A stretch of DNA of 57,616 bases from Niabella sp. Lineage in GTDB: Bacteria > Bacteroidota > Bacteroidia > Chitinophagales > Chitinophagaceae. The notes beneath the pieces were generated by a model. That model was not told the origin of the DNA and made no database searches. It worked only from the letters and a program-made list of their open reading frames with translations. The stretch is taken from contig JAGIAT010000011.1 in NCBI GenBank assembly GCA_017744715.1, positions 1 through 57,616 on the forward strand. The letters run 5' to 3'. Shown one piece after another: positions 43,815-51,815 of the stretch (position 1 is its first letter; each line of letters opens with the position of its first letter). A program made the position numbers and the translations under genes.

Positions 43815-44840
43815 TTATATACTGGTTAAGGTGGCGCCACCGGTTGCTACCGTCAGCTGGTGCTTTGTACCACAGCGCAATGCATAGTTATTGACCTGGT
43901 GCCCTACCGGAAAATCGAAACAGACCGGATAGCGATACTCCTTTATTTTTTCCAGTACAATGTCATAGATATTTTTCCCGAACTGTTCATCCAGCGGATC
44001 CTGTTTGATCTTCATACCGCCTACGATCAACCCTGCCAGGCGCGCCAGTTTACCGGTACGTTTCAGGTTCCAGAACATCCGGTCGATACTGTACAGGTAT
44101 TCGCCCGTATCTTCCACAAACAGGATCTTTCCATCGGTATTCATATCAGAGGCTGATCCGGCAAGCGTTTCAAGGGTCTTTAAATTTCCGCCTACAAGGA
44201 TGCCGGTAGCTGTTCCCGGCCGGTTAAGACTGTTAAACGCTTCTGCAGTATAACTCATCCGCTCCCCGGTAAGGGCTTTCCGGATGGATTCAATCGTATC
44301 TTTTTGCAACGGGTCTGCCGTATCCCATACATCGGGAAAGCTGTTGCACATTTTTGAGTGGATTGTAGCGATGCCAAAATTCCGCTGGATATGTGCATGC
44401 AGTACCGTGATATCACTAAACCCGATCACCCACTTCGGATGCGCCTTAAACCGGTCCCAGTTAAGCCCATCTACAATCCGTACCGATCCATAGCCGCCGC
44501 GGGCGCACATGATGGCCTTTATCTGCGGATCATCCAGCATCTTTTGAAGATCTTCCAACCGCTCCGCATCTGTTCCTCCAAATGTAAAGTCCCGTTTACC
44601 GATGGTATAGCCGGCCCGTATCTTGAACCCCCATTGCTGCATCAGCGTAGCAGCCGGAATGATTCCTTCCCGCAGAACAAACCCGGCCGGCGAAGTAATA
44701 CCGATCAGATCGCCCGGCTTCAGGAAAGGCGGAAGGATTTCCTTGTTATCTGCTGTTGATGAATGAGCCTGCGCTATTGCCGGCATTCCTGCTGCAGCCA
44801 ACAGGGCCATTGATGATTGAACAAAGGTTTTACGGTTCAT
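43815..44840 (-). CDS. LD-carboxypeptidase (S66), exported form
   Basis: 341 residues. The first ~25 (MNRKTFVQSSMALLAAAGMP) form a signal peptide; the N-R-K-x-F start resembles twin-arginine signals loosely, but only one Arg is present, so Sec export is more likely. The triad is conserved: Ser142 in GFSDITVL, a Glu in FVEDTGEY and a His in FPVGHQVNNYAL. It is a paralogue of the cytoplasmic enzyme downstream and would act in the periplasm. Confidence 0.88.
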   Translation of the reverse strand: MNRKTFVQSSMALLAAAGMPAIAQAHSSTADNKEILPPFLKPGDLIGITSPAGFVLREGIIPAATLMQQWGFKIRAGYTIGKRDFTFGGTDAERLEDLQKMLDDPQIKAIMCARGGYGSVRIVDGLNWDRFKAHPKWVIGFSDITVLHAHIQRNFGIATIHSKMCNSFPDVWDTADPLQKDTIESIRKALTGERMSYTAEAFNSLNRPGTATGILVGGNLKTLETLAGSASDMNTDGKILFVEDTGEYLYSIDRMFWNLKRTGKLARLAGLIVGGMKIKQDPLDEQFGKNIYDIVLEKIKEYRYPVCFDFPVGHQVNNYALRCGTKHQLTVATGGATLTSI

Positions 44841-44989
44841 GACCGCTAAGATAGGGGATGTTCTATTTTAAATACAAAATCTCAAATTCTAAAATTTAAA
44901 TAACAAAACAAATTTGAAATATTATTACGGATTTGGGAATTGAGATTTGAGATTCGAGACTTCTAGTTCCAGGCGGTGATGCAAAACGG

Positions 44990-45515
44990 AAATTGTTCCT
45001 GGTTGCAGTTTTCAGTCAGCAGTTATCAGTTTTCAGTCTTCAGCGGTCAGCAATCAGCTTTCAGTTGATTCGTCCGGGCTCACAGATTTGTCTTTTCCCA
45101 TCGAATATAAAGATACCCAATGTAAACATTGCTCTTGAAACGGCTATCAGTTTTCAGCTTTCAGTCCTCAGTTATCAGCTATCAGTTGATGTCGTAAACG
45201 GATCAGGAATTCAACCTGAAAACCTGGAATTACCTTGCAGCCCGTTATCAGCCGGAAGCGCCGAAAATCAAGGATCTGCTATCCATCACGGAGCATCAAA
45301 CGTAAGCGAACCTGAAACCTTAAACGTTAAACCTGGAACTTGTCAGCTGTCAGTCCTCAGTTTTCAGCTATCAGTTATCAGTTGATGTCGTAAACGGATC
45401 AGGAATTCAAAACCTACAGTTCCCTTATGTTCATTATCAGCCGGCAGCGCCGGAAATCAAGGATCTGCTATCCATCACCAAGCATCAAACGTAAGCTAAC
45501 GTTAAACGTTGAACC
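44990..45515 (-). repeat. Composite heptamer repeat, copy R6 (tandem units)
   Basis: On the minus strand it begins inside the end of the symporter gene (GGTTCCAGGTTTAAGG contains its TAA stop). Two tandem units of about 150 bases (about 45185-45345 and 45345-45515) share CGGATCAGGAATTCAA and AAGGATCTGCTATCCATCAC. A unit close to R5 follows. CCGGCGCTGCCGG in the core is a perfect 5-base-stem hairpin. Confidence 0.75.
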
Positions 45516-46748
45516 TTAAACCTGGAACCGTTCCCCCGTCATACGCGTTACAACCATGGCGGCTACTGTATTGCCGGTTGCATTCAAAACAGTGGCCAGC
45601 GGATCTACGAGGGTGCCAATGATCATCACGGCAGGTATTGCTTCTGTTGGCAGGTGATAAGCCGAAATCATCAGCAGTTCGCCGATGTAACCGCCATTCG
45701 GGATGCCGCCTTCTACCATACTGCACAGGATGGTGATGCCCAGGGCGAGCAAAAGGTTCTGCGGATCAAAAAAATCCCATCCCAACATCTGGAATACCAC
45801 ATAAATTTTCACAATGGCCGAAATGGAAGAGCCGTTCTTATGCAGGGTGGTACCCAGCGGAATGACCACATTGGCGATGGATGCGGGAATACCGATCCGA
45901 TCGGCAGCAACCAGGTTTGCGGGCATGGTGGCCAGGCTGCTGCAGGTACTTACAGCGGTCAGCGAGGGTATGATATTGTTTTTCCAGAACAGCCGTATTC
46001 CCTTCCGGCCATTGGCAATAAAGGCGTATAATGTAAAAAAGATAAAAAAATACAATACCCCGGTTCCATAATACAGGGCCATTGGCTTTGCATAAAACCC
46101 AAATAACTGTGGTCCCAGATCGGCCGCCTGGTAAGCAATATAAGCCCCCAGCCCTACCGGTGCGCCTTTCATGATCAGCAGCAACAGGTTCTTCATAACC
46201 TCGTTTGCCGCTACCAGAAAATCGTAAAAAGGTTTGGCTACGGGTCCTGATTTACGAACCGCCGTGCCCAGCAACAAAGAAAATACGAGCAACGCCAGCA
46301 TGTTTTGTCTGGACAGCAACTGGTAAAACTCTCCTACGGTAAAAAACGAAACGAGGCGCTCACCCCAGGTCTTGTGATCGCCTTCGGCAACCGCAGTACC
46401 GCCCCCCTGCCCCGCGGCGGATATGGCCAGGGGAAACAGCCAGGCCATCAGTATGGTAAACAGCGCAGCCAGCACCACAAACCCCAGGAAGGTTATGGCC
46501 ATGGCTCCTAACACACGGCCCAGCCGGTGCTTCTGCTCAATTGCGGCAACCGATATGGCAATGGCAAAAAAAACCAGGGGCACTACCGTTACAAAAAGCA
46601 GGTTCAGAAATACATCCCCCAGGGGTTTGAGAACCGCCACTGACCCGGGAAAGAAAATACCGATGACCCCGCCCGTTAGCATACCTGCCAATAGTAGTAT
46701 AATGCCGGAATAGCTGGTCCATAACTGTTGCCTGGAAAACTTTGTCAT
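45516..46748 (-). CDS. SDF-family cation symporter with altered substrate residues
   Basis: 410 residues, eight-helix SDF fold (glutamate/dicarboxylate transporters). STCSSLATMPANL and TTLHKNGSSISAI correspond to the two hairpin tips. In the last helix the sequence is DPLATVLNATGN (382-393): relative to the archaeal homologue Gltph, Arg397 is Ala385 and Asp405 is Asn393, while the Asp394 and Asn401 equivalents (Asp382, Asn389) are kept. This argues against an acidic amino acid substrate. The final residues RFQV and the stop are encoded by a repeat unit. Confidence 0.85.
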   Translation of the reverse strand: MTKFSRQQLWTSYSGIILLLAGMLTGGVIGIFFPGSVAVLKPLGDVFLNLLFVTVVPLVFFAIAISVAAIEQKHRLGRVLGAMAITFLGFVVLAALFTILMAWLFPLAISAAGQGGGTAVAEGDHKTWGERLVSFFTVGEFYQLLSRQNMLALLVFSLLLGTAVRKSGPVAKPFYDFLVAANEVMKNLLLLIMKGAPVGLGAYIAYQAADLGPQLFGFYAKPMALYYGTGVLYFFIFFTLYAFIANGRKGIRLFWKNNIIPSLTAVSTCSSLATMPANLVAADRIGIPASIANVVIPLGTTLHKNGSSISAIVKIYVVFQMLGWDFFDPQNLLLALGITILCSMVEGGIPNGGYIGELLMISAYHLPTEAIPAVMIIGTLVDPLATVLNATGNTVAAMVVTRMTGERFQV

Positions 46749-46845
46749 AACGCGGATCTATACCTATAAAAATAGAAAAAATCGGGATTACAGCCCGGAT
46801 CTTTCCGGAGAGCACATAAAAAGCCGCCGATCTGCAACATTTCCT

Positions 46846-48165
46846 TTACTGCTGTACAGGACCTGTTTTAAACCTGATCGTACAGGGTTTTAAAAAAAAT
46901 CCTTCCGAAGAAGCAAAATTCCGGCCGCTCACCTGGATTTCATACACCTGCCCGGGCTTCAGATCTAAGCGGAGGATAAACGTTGTGCCCGCCGCTGAAA
47001 AGCCGGTAACACCCGTCACCGGCCAGGTTGCGGCTCCGCCTTCACCCGGCATAACAGAATAACGTTTTTTATCCATGGGTGCAGAAAAATGAATACGCAC
47101 TTCTTTGATGGCAGGATCTACCAGGGTGTCTCCATTTGCAAAGGGCTCAATCCCCGTTATCATGGGCCTTTTGGCTTCATAAGCCTGTACCAGCTGCGTT
47201 TTATGAACGGGTTCCTTAAAATACTCCGACTTGCGGAGAAAGCGCTCTACTGCAGCGGTATCTGCATAATCCAGCTCAATGATCGCTTTTACGGCCTGCG
47301 GTTTGTTTGCTGCAACTTTATAATATTGTTTGCAGAGGGCGTACCCCATGAAATAACCCAGGTCTGCTACCGTAGCAGCGTTGGACGCATTGTATAACCA
47401 GTTACCCGAGGCGGGACTGAACATTTCCGTTTTAAACTGTTTTTTTAGTTCCGTTTCATGCGCCTTGCCATAAGCAATATAGCTGGTTTGCAACGGCCGG
47501 CCCATTACCAGTTCTGCAACAAAATCACAGGCCCCTTCCATAATGCAGTCTCCAAGCAGGTTTACGGCTTCGCCCCGCTGCTGGGTATGCACATATTCGT
47601 GCACATTTAACGATACAATATTATCCAGCCGCTGGTTGCGGAATACAGCGGTGAGCCATTTCCATTTTTCGGGAAATTCTGATACATCTGCTGAGGGGCC
47701 CGCGGCGGCAATCTCTGTTCCTACCAGCACGAGGCCGTTCATTGTAGTACCCCCGGAACGGAAACCACCAATGGTGAAATACATCTTTGCCGGGCGTAAC
47801 CCGGGATACAACTCTTTAAATTTGCGAATGCTGTTTTCTATTTCAGCGGCCCTGGATTTTACGGTATTGGTAGCCGGCCTTATCGAATTCCAGAAACGGG
47901 GATAATTCCGGATCAGGCTGACCCATAATGCCGCAGAGTAATCGCGGGCTTTCATAAAAGCATGCAAGCCTTCCGTTCCCCTATCGATATAAAGCGTTTG
48001 AATAAAATGCAGTTGCTTTAAACTATCCGTTGTTGTTCGGCAGCTGTCGTAGGCCATCCAGAAATGATCGATATCTTCTGTAAACACCTTTTGATCCCCC
48101 GGTTGCGCTGTTGTATTAAAAAACAATGCGCCACAGCATCCCAATACCATTATCCATCTTTTCAT
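46846..48165 (-). CDS. Gluzincin-type metallopeptidase with C-terminal Ig-like domain
   Basis: 439 residues. Signal peptide or lipoprotein-like N-terminus (MKRWIMVLGCCGALFFNTTA, with two adjacent Cys); an alpha-helical domain with the zinc motif HEYVH (His189, Glu190, His193) and a downstream Glu in EGACDFVAEL about 20 residues on, typical of a gluzincin; then a C-terminal Big_5-like Ig domain (PMITGIEPFANGDTLVDPAI, ending IRFKTGP). Related to DUF2268-type predicted proteases. I start at the second ATG because it gives a clean signal peptide. Confidence 0.7.
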   Translation of the reverse strand: MKRWIMVLGCCGALFFNTTAQPGDQKVFTEDIDHFWMAYDSCRTTTDSLKQLHFIQTLYIDRGTEGLHAFMKARDYSAALWVSLIRNYPRFWNSIRPATNTVKSRAAEIENSIRKFKELYPGLRPAKMYFTIGGFRSGGTTMNGLVLVGTEIAAAGPSADVSEFPEKWKWLTAVFRNQRLDNIVSLNVHEYVHTQQRGEAVNLLGDCIMEGACDFVAELVMGRPLQTSYIAYGKAHETELKKQFKTEMFSPASGNWLYNASNAATVADLGYFMGYALCKQYYKVAANKPQAVKAIIELDYADTAAVERFLRKSEYFKEPVHKTQLVQAYEAKRPMITGIEPFANGDTLVDPAIKEVRIHFSAPMDKKRYSVMPGEGGAATWPVTGVTGFSAAGTTFILRLDLKPGQVYEIQVSGRNFASSEGFFLKPCTIRFKTGPVQQ

Positions 48166-48490
48166 ATTGTTCGTTCTGAATAGCATGATCTGTCAAAAGT
48201 AAGCAGAAATCCATCAGCAAAATACCGGTTGCCCGCCATAGAAACCGAGGTGCCTGGTAGTCATCTGCCGGTACGTTGCTCTTCACGATATCATACCTAT
48301 AGATCCTATCACCTTTCGGAGGGCGGATGTTCCGGTAAGCCCTCAATAATGCATAATTGAATAAAATCTGTATCTTTGCCGTTCACCAATTTCTTTTCAA
48401 TACGCACATGTAATCGATTCTTTCTTTTAAGATCATAACAACGGGCACTCCGCAGGGCCGCCACTTTATTCCATCCTTAAAGAAAGAAAC
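48166..48490. other. Divergent intergenic region before the ABC-F gene
   Basis: About 325 bases, no credible gene. A plus-strand -7 box at 48371-48378 is the only strong signal. Confidence 0.45.
48371..48378 (+). promoter_or_regulatory. -7 element for the ABC-F gene
   Basis: TATCTTTG followed by CCG; leader of about 105 bases. No clear -33 TTTG. Confidence 0.45.
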
Positions 48491-50083
48491 ATGTTGACGC
48501 TTCACAACCTATCCTACGTCCATCCGGACAAAGAACCACTGTTCAGCAATATCCATCTTACTGTAAACCGGGGCGATAAGATCGCTTTGACGGGGAACAA
48601 TGGCGCGGGCAAATCAACCCTGTTACGGGTAATCGCCGGCCAGCTGCCGCCATCGGGCGGACAGATTTATGCCGAAGTGCCACCCTACTATGTTCCACAG
48701 ACATTCGGGCAGTATGATCATTATACCATTGCGCAGGCGCTGGGCATCGAAAGAAAATGGAGTGCCCTGCAGGAAATCCTGGGCGGAAATACCTCGGAAG
48801 AATATTTTACCATACTTGACGATGACTGGACGATTGAGGAGCGGAGCCGTGAAGCCCTGCAGCTCTGGCAACTGGATGTATCCGATCTTTCCCGGCGGCT
48901 GGGCACACTGAGCGGCGGCCAGAAGACCAAACTGTTCCTGGCCGGAATGACCATTCACCGTTCCGGTATCCTGCTACTGGATGAGCCCAGTAATCACCTC
49001 GATATTGCCGGCCGTCAGCAGCTATATCAATTTATTGAATCTGTCCCGGCAACCATACTCCTTGTTAGTCATGACCGGAAGCTGCTGAATCGCCTGCCAA
49101 CCGTATGCGAGCTGGATAAACGCGGGCTAACCGCTTATGGCGGCAATTACGACTTTTATATTACCCAGAAACAAGCCGAACAACAGGCCCTGAACCTGGA
49201 TATCCAGAACAAAGAGAAAGCGCTCCGCAAAGCAAAAGAAAAAGAACGCGAAACCATGGAACGCCAGCAAAAACTGGATGCACGCGGGAAAGGCAAACAG
49301 GAAAAAGCCGGTGTAGCCCGCATTATGATGAATACGCTCCGGAACAATGCGGAGCACAGTACGGCCAAAACAAAACAGGTGCACGCCGAAAAAATCGGCG
49401 GCATCTCACAGGAACTGCAGGAGCTGCGTGCGGCGTTGCCCGGTATTGATAAAATGAAATTTGGTTTTGAGCACTCTGCTTTACACAAGGGAAAGCTCCT
49501 TTTTTCCGCATCGGAGATCAACTACAGCTATGGAGCGCAGCCACTGTGGAAAGAGCCGTTAACCCTTCAGATCAGCAGCGGAGAACGGATTGCATTAAAC
49601 GGCAGGAACGGATCCGGAAAAACCACGCTGATCCGGCTGATCACCGGCGCACTTGCACCCGGCACCGGCACCGTTCAAAGAGTAGAAAGTTCATCTGTTT
49701 ACATCGACCAGGATTATTCGCTTGTAAATACCGATTGCAGTGTTTACGAACAGGCGCAACAGTTTAATACAGGCGCTTTGCAGGAGCACGAAATCAAGAT
49801 CCGGCTCAACAGGTTCCTGTTCACCTCCGCATACTGGGCTAAACCCTGTAACCGGCTAAGCGGCGGGGAACGGATGCGGCTCCTGCTGTGCTGCCTTACC
49901 ATCAGCAGCCAGGCACCGGATGTTATTATCCTGGATGAGCCAACGAACAACCTGGATCTGCAAAACATCGGGATACTGACCGCTGCCGTAAATGCTTACC
50001 AGGGTACATTGATCGTGGTATCGCATGATGAAGATTTTCTTGAGCAGGTCCATATCGGAAGATCGATACTACTGATCTCCTGA
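48491..50083 (+). CDS. ABC-F family ATPase
   Basis: 530 residues with two ATPase domains and no membrane part. First: Walker A GNNGAGKST, LSGGQ, LLLDEPSNHLD. Second: GRNGSGKTT, LSGGE, IILDEPTNNLD. The linker is basic and coiled-coil-like (EKALRKAKEKERETMERQQK). ABC-F proteins bind the ribosomal exit site; some protect against antibiotics, others are housekeeping factors. The two functions cannot be told apart here. It ends right after the second ATPase domain with no C-terminal extension. It overlaps the convergent tautomerase gene by 15 bases. Confidence 0.88.
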   Translation: MLTLHNLSYVHPDKEPLFSNIHLTVNRGDKIALTGNNGAGKSTLLRVIAGQLPPSGGQIYAEVPPYYVPQTFGQYDHYTIAQALGIERKWSALQEILGGNTSEEYFTILDDDWTIEERSREALQLWQLDVSDLSRRLGTLSGGQKTKLFLAGMTIHRSGILLLDEPSNHLDIAGRQQLYQFIESVPATILLVSHDRKLLNRLPTVCELDKRGLTAYGGNYDFYITQKQAEQQALNLDIQNKEKALRKAKEKERETMERQQKLDARGKGKQEKAGVARIMMNTLRNNAEHSTAKTKQVHAEKIGGISQELQELRAALPGIDKMKFGFEHSALHKGKLLFSASEINYSYGAQPLWKEPLTLQISSGERIALNGRNGSGKTTLIRLITGALAPGTGTVQRVESSSVYIDQDYSLVNTDCSVYEQAQQFNTGALQEHEIKIRLNRFLFTSAYWAKPCNRLSGGERMRLLLCCLTISSQAPDVIILDEPTNNLDLQNIGILTAAVNAYQGTLIVVSHDEDFLEQVHIGRSILLIS

Positions 50084-50284
50084 AACGGCTTTCTTTTCCA
50101 GGTAATCGGATGTAAGCATTCCTGAAAATCCCCAGTTGTCCGCATCAATTTCCTGGATCACAATATGGATATGTTCTGGTTTTTTTCCTAAAACATGGAC
50201 CAGGGTTTGCGTAAACTGTTGTATGATCTGTTCTTTCTGATCCCGGGATATTGCCGGGGTAACCTGTAAATTAATATATGGCAT
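50069..50284 (-). CDS. Tautomerase family protein (4-oxalocrotonate tautomerase-like)
   Basis: 71 residues. The start is set so that the mature protein begins with Pro (MPYINLQVTPAISRDQ), since this family uses the exposed N-terminal Pro as catalytic base; a longer frame would bury it. Single domain, length usual for the family. Substrate unknown. Confidence 0.85.
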   Translation of the reverse strand: MPYINLQVTPAISRDQKEQIIQQFTQTLVHVLGKKPEHIHIVIQEIDADNWGFSGMLTSDYLEKKAVSGDQ

Positions 50285-50358
50285 AATGAAAATTGATATC
50301 TGCTGCGGCAGCACTTAAAACGGCATACGAAATTTTAGGACACCACGGCAACAAGGCA

Positions 50359-50787
50359 TTAAACGATTTCCCAATCTTCGATATCCCCCGGCACTACTTC
50401 AAACAACCGGTTCACTTCGATATCCCTGCAGTTTTGAAGCTGTTTGAATTTTCCGGGATCCCTTGTTGCCAGTTTTTTCAGCAAATGCCGGAACTCGTAA
50501 TGCAGCTGCCCCTCCTGCACGGTTATGCGGACCTTTGAAGACGCGCGGCCTATCTTTGTTTGGTCGAACCGGTATCCCCTGCTTAACGCTTCTTCATAGA
50601 TGATCATAAGATATGCATTAATGGCCGCTACAGGTTGTTTCAGGCTTTTAAAGCGGTTGAGTTGCGGATGATTTTTGTACCCTGCTGTACGTCCCTCCAA
50701 CACATGTTTAGCAAGCAGGGTTTCCCGCCACAATGCTACCATTCCTTTTGCATCCAGGTATTTAGGATGTAATGACCAGATCCGCAT
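50359..50787 (-). CDS. Pyrimidine dimer DNA glycosylase homologue (endonuclease V-like)
   Basis: 142 residues with MRIWSLHPKYLDAKGMVALW and GYKNHPQLNRFKSLKQPVAA, the start of the Pyr_excise family, whose phage T4 member cuts at UV-induced pyrimidine dimers. The T4 catalytic Thr2 is replaced by Arg after Met here, so the precise chemistry is uncertain. It probably acts in DNA repair. Confidence 0.75.
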   Translation of the reverse strand: MRIWSLHPKYLDAKGMVALWRETLLAKHVLEGRTAGYKNHPQLNRFKSLKQPVAAINAYLMIIYEEALSRGYRFDQTKIGRASSKVRITVQEGQLHYEFRHLLKKLATRDPGKFKQLQNCRDIEVNRLFEVVPGDIEDWEIV

Positions 50788-50830
50788 ATTTTACCATTTA
50801 AACGCTTTGAAGCCCAACCGGGTTCCGCCG

Positions 50831-50838
50831 CAAATATA
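50831..50838 (-). promoter_or_regulatory. -7 element for the dimer glycosylase homologue
   Basis: TATATTTG on the minus strand followed by CGG, 44 bases before the ATG. Confidence 0.45.
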
Positions 50839-50970
50839 AGTTACCGCCGCCCCGCATCCGCAGCGATACCCCCATACAAATCTTTCCAGGCGCCCGCCGC
50901 CGTTTGGGACCTCCAAAAAAAAATATTTAATTTCTTAATAAAATTTATTATTTATATATGAAAATTTTCG

Positions 50971-51035
50971 TACCTTTATCCCAGTGTTTTTCATAGGTTA
51001 GCAACGGCCAGCTCTTTTTAGGGCAGGCCTTTTTT
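50971..51035 (+). ncRNA. Candidate small RNA ending in an intrinsic terminator
   Basis: A -7-like TACCTTTA at 50971 follows an AT-rich block; about 30 bases later a hairpin (GGCC-A-GCTC stem, 51006-51029) is followed by TTTTTTG. No reading frame lies between. The -33 element is not clear, so this is a candidate only. Confidence 0.35.
51006..51035 (+). terminator. Intrinsic terminator in a gene-free region
   Basis: GGCCAGCTC and GGGCAGGCC pair with one A-A mismatch (4+4 base pairs) around a short T-rich loop, then six T. Confidence 0.6.
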
Positions 51036-51139
51036 GTATCTGATTGATTTTGATGCATTTGCAATATTCCATTGCCACGTTTTGATCAAAGGTACTGCCG
51101 CCGCTGCACCCCGGTTTCCGGTAACGGCATACCCCTTCC

Positions 51140-51472
51140 TTATTTTTTCTTTTTCAGTATTTCGTTGTAGGCCGCCAGCAGCGCTTCGGTTACCAGCTCA
51201 ATGGCAACCCCGTTTAGGTCGAAGGTGGTAGCACCTTTTTCGCCCCATTTATTGGGAACGGGATAAATATGTTTTGCGTCCATCCGGCAAAAGAGCGCCT
51301 GCTCTCCGGTGCTTAAAAAAATATTGGCCGTGTTATTTTTATCAAGATACGTTGCAAACATCCGCTTACCCGTTATCTTAAAACCTGTACGGTCGAAATG
51401 TGGCCGGGCTTCCGTTCCCGGAAAAGAAAGAGCCAGCGCTGTAAATACTTTTTCAGTGATCATGCTATGCAT
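51140..51472 (-). CDS. MmcQ/YjbR family protein
   Basis: 110 residues of the YjbR/MmcQ DNA-binding-like fold: EKVFTALALSFPGTEARPHF, TGFKITGKRMFATYLDK and the C-terminal AIELVTEALLAAYNEILKK. Function unknown. An ATG three codons downstream (51461-51463) is an alternative start. Confidence 0.82.
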   Translation of the reverse strand: MHSMITEKVFTALALSFPGTEARPHFDRTGFKITGKRMFATYLDKNNTANIFLSTGEQALFCRMDAKHIYPVPNKWGEKGATTFDLNGVAIELVTEALLAAYNEILKKKK

Positions 51473-51815
51473 TTGATGATTTATTACCGGTTACGTGCAC
51501 GCCGCCTTTAGCATTTAGCCGGTCACAAGCAATGCATAACCGATAGTTTACTTCATTGAGAGATGTTGCCGTTACCCGGATTCATTTCAGCAATAACCCG
51601 CGTAGAGCGCATCGGCCGGGATACCGGGATTTGAAAATACAAAACTTTTCCAAGCATTCTTTAAGATGTACGGATCCCGTAGCGGCTACCGATACTTGCC
51701 TGCACCGGTTTCCGGTACCGGGGAGCCGCTGCCGCACTATTGTTTCGCCGCAATAAGTGCTTATATTTACGCCCTCTTATTGACCCGTTACTTAATTAAA
51801 CGCATCCTCTTAGCA
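51473..51815. other. Intergenic gap before the TonB-type receptor
   Basis: 343 bases. A frame here joins the receptor gene in phase but encodes no signal peptide and is excluded. A TATATTTA box at about 51762 could be the promoter. Confidence 0.5.

Larger units (their letters stand above)
50788..51139. other. AT-rich gap with possible small RNA
   Basis: About 350 bases, no protein gene. Contains the minus-strand -7 box at 50831-50838, a very AT-rich stretch (about 50920-50970) and a promoter-to-terminator unit on the plus strand (50971-51035). Confidence 0.5.
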
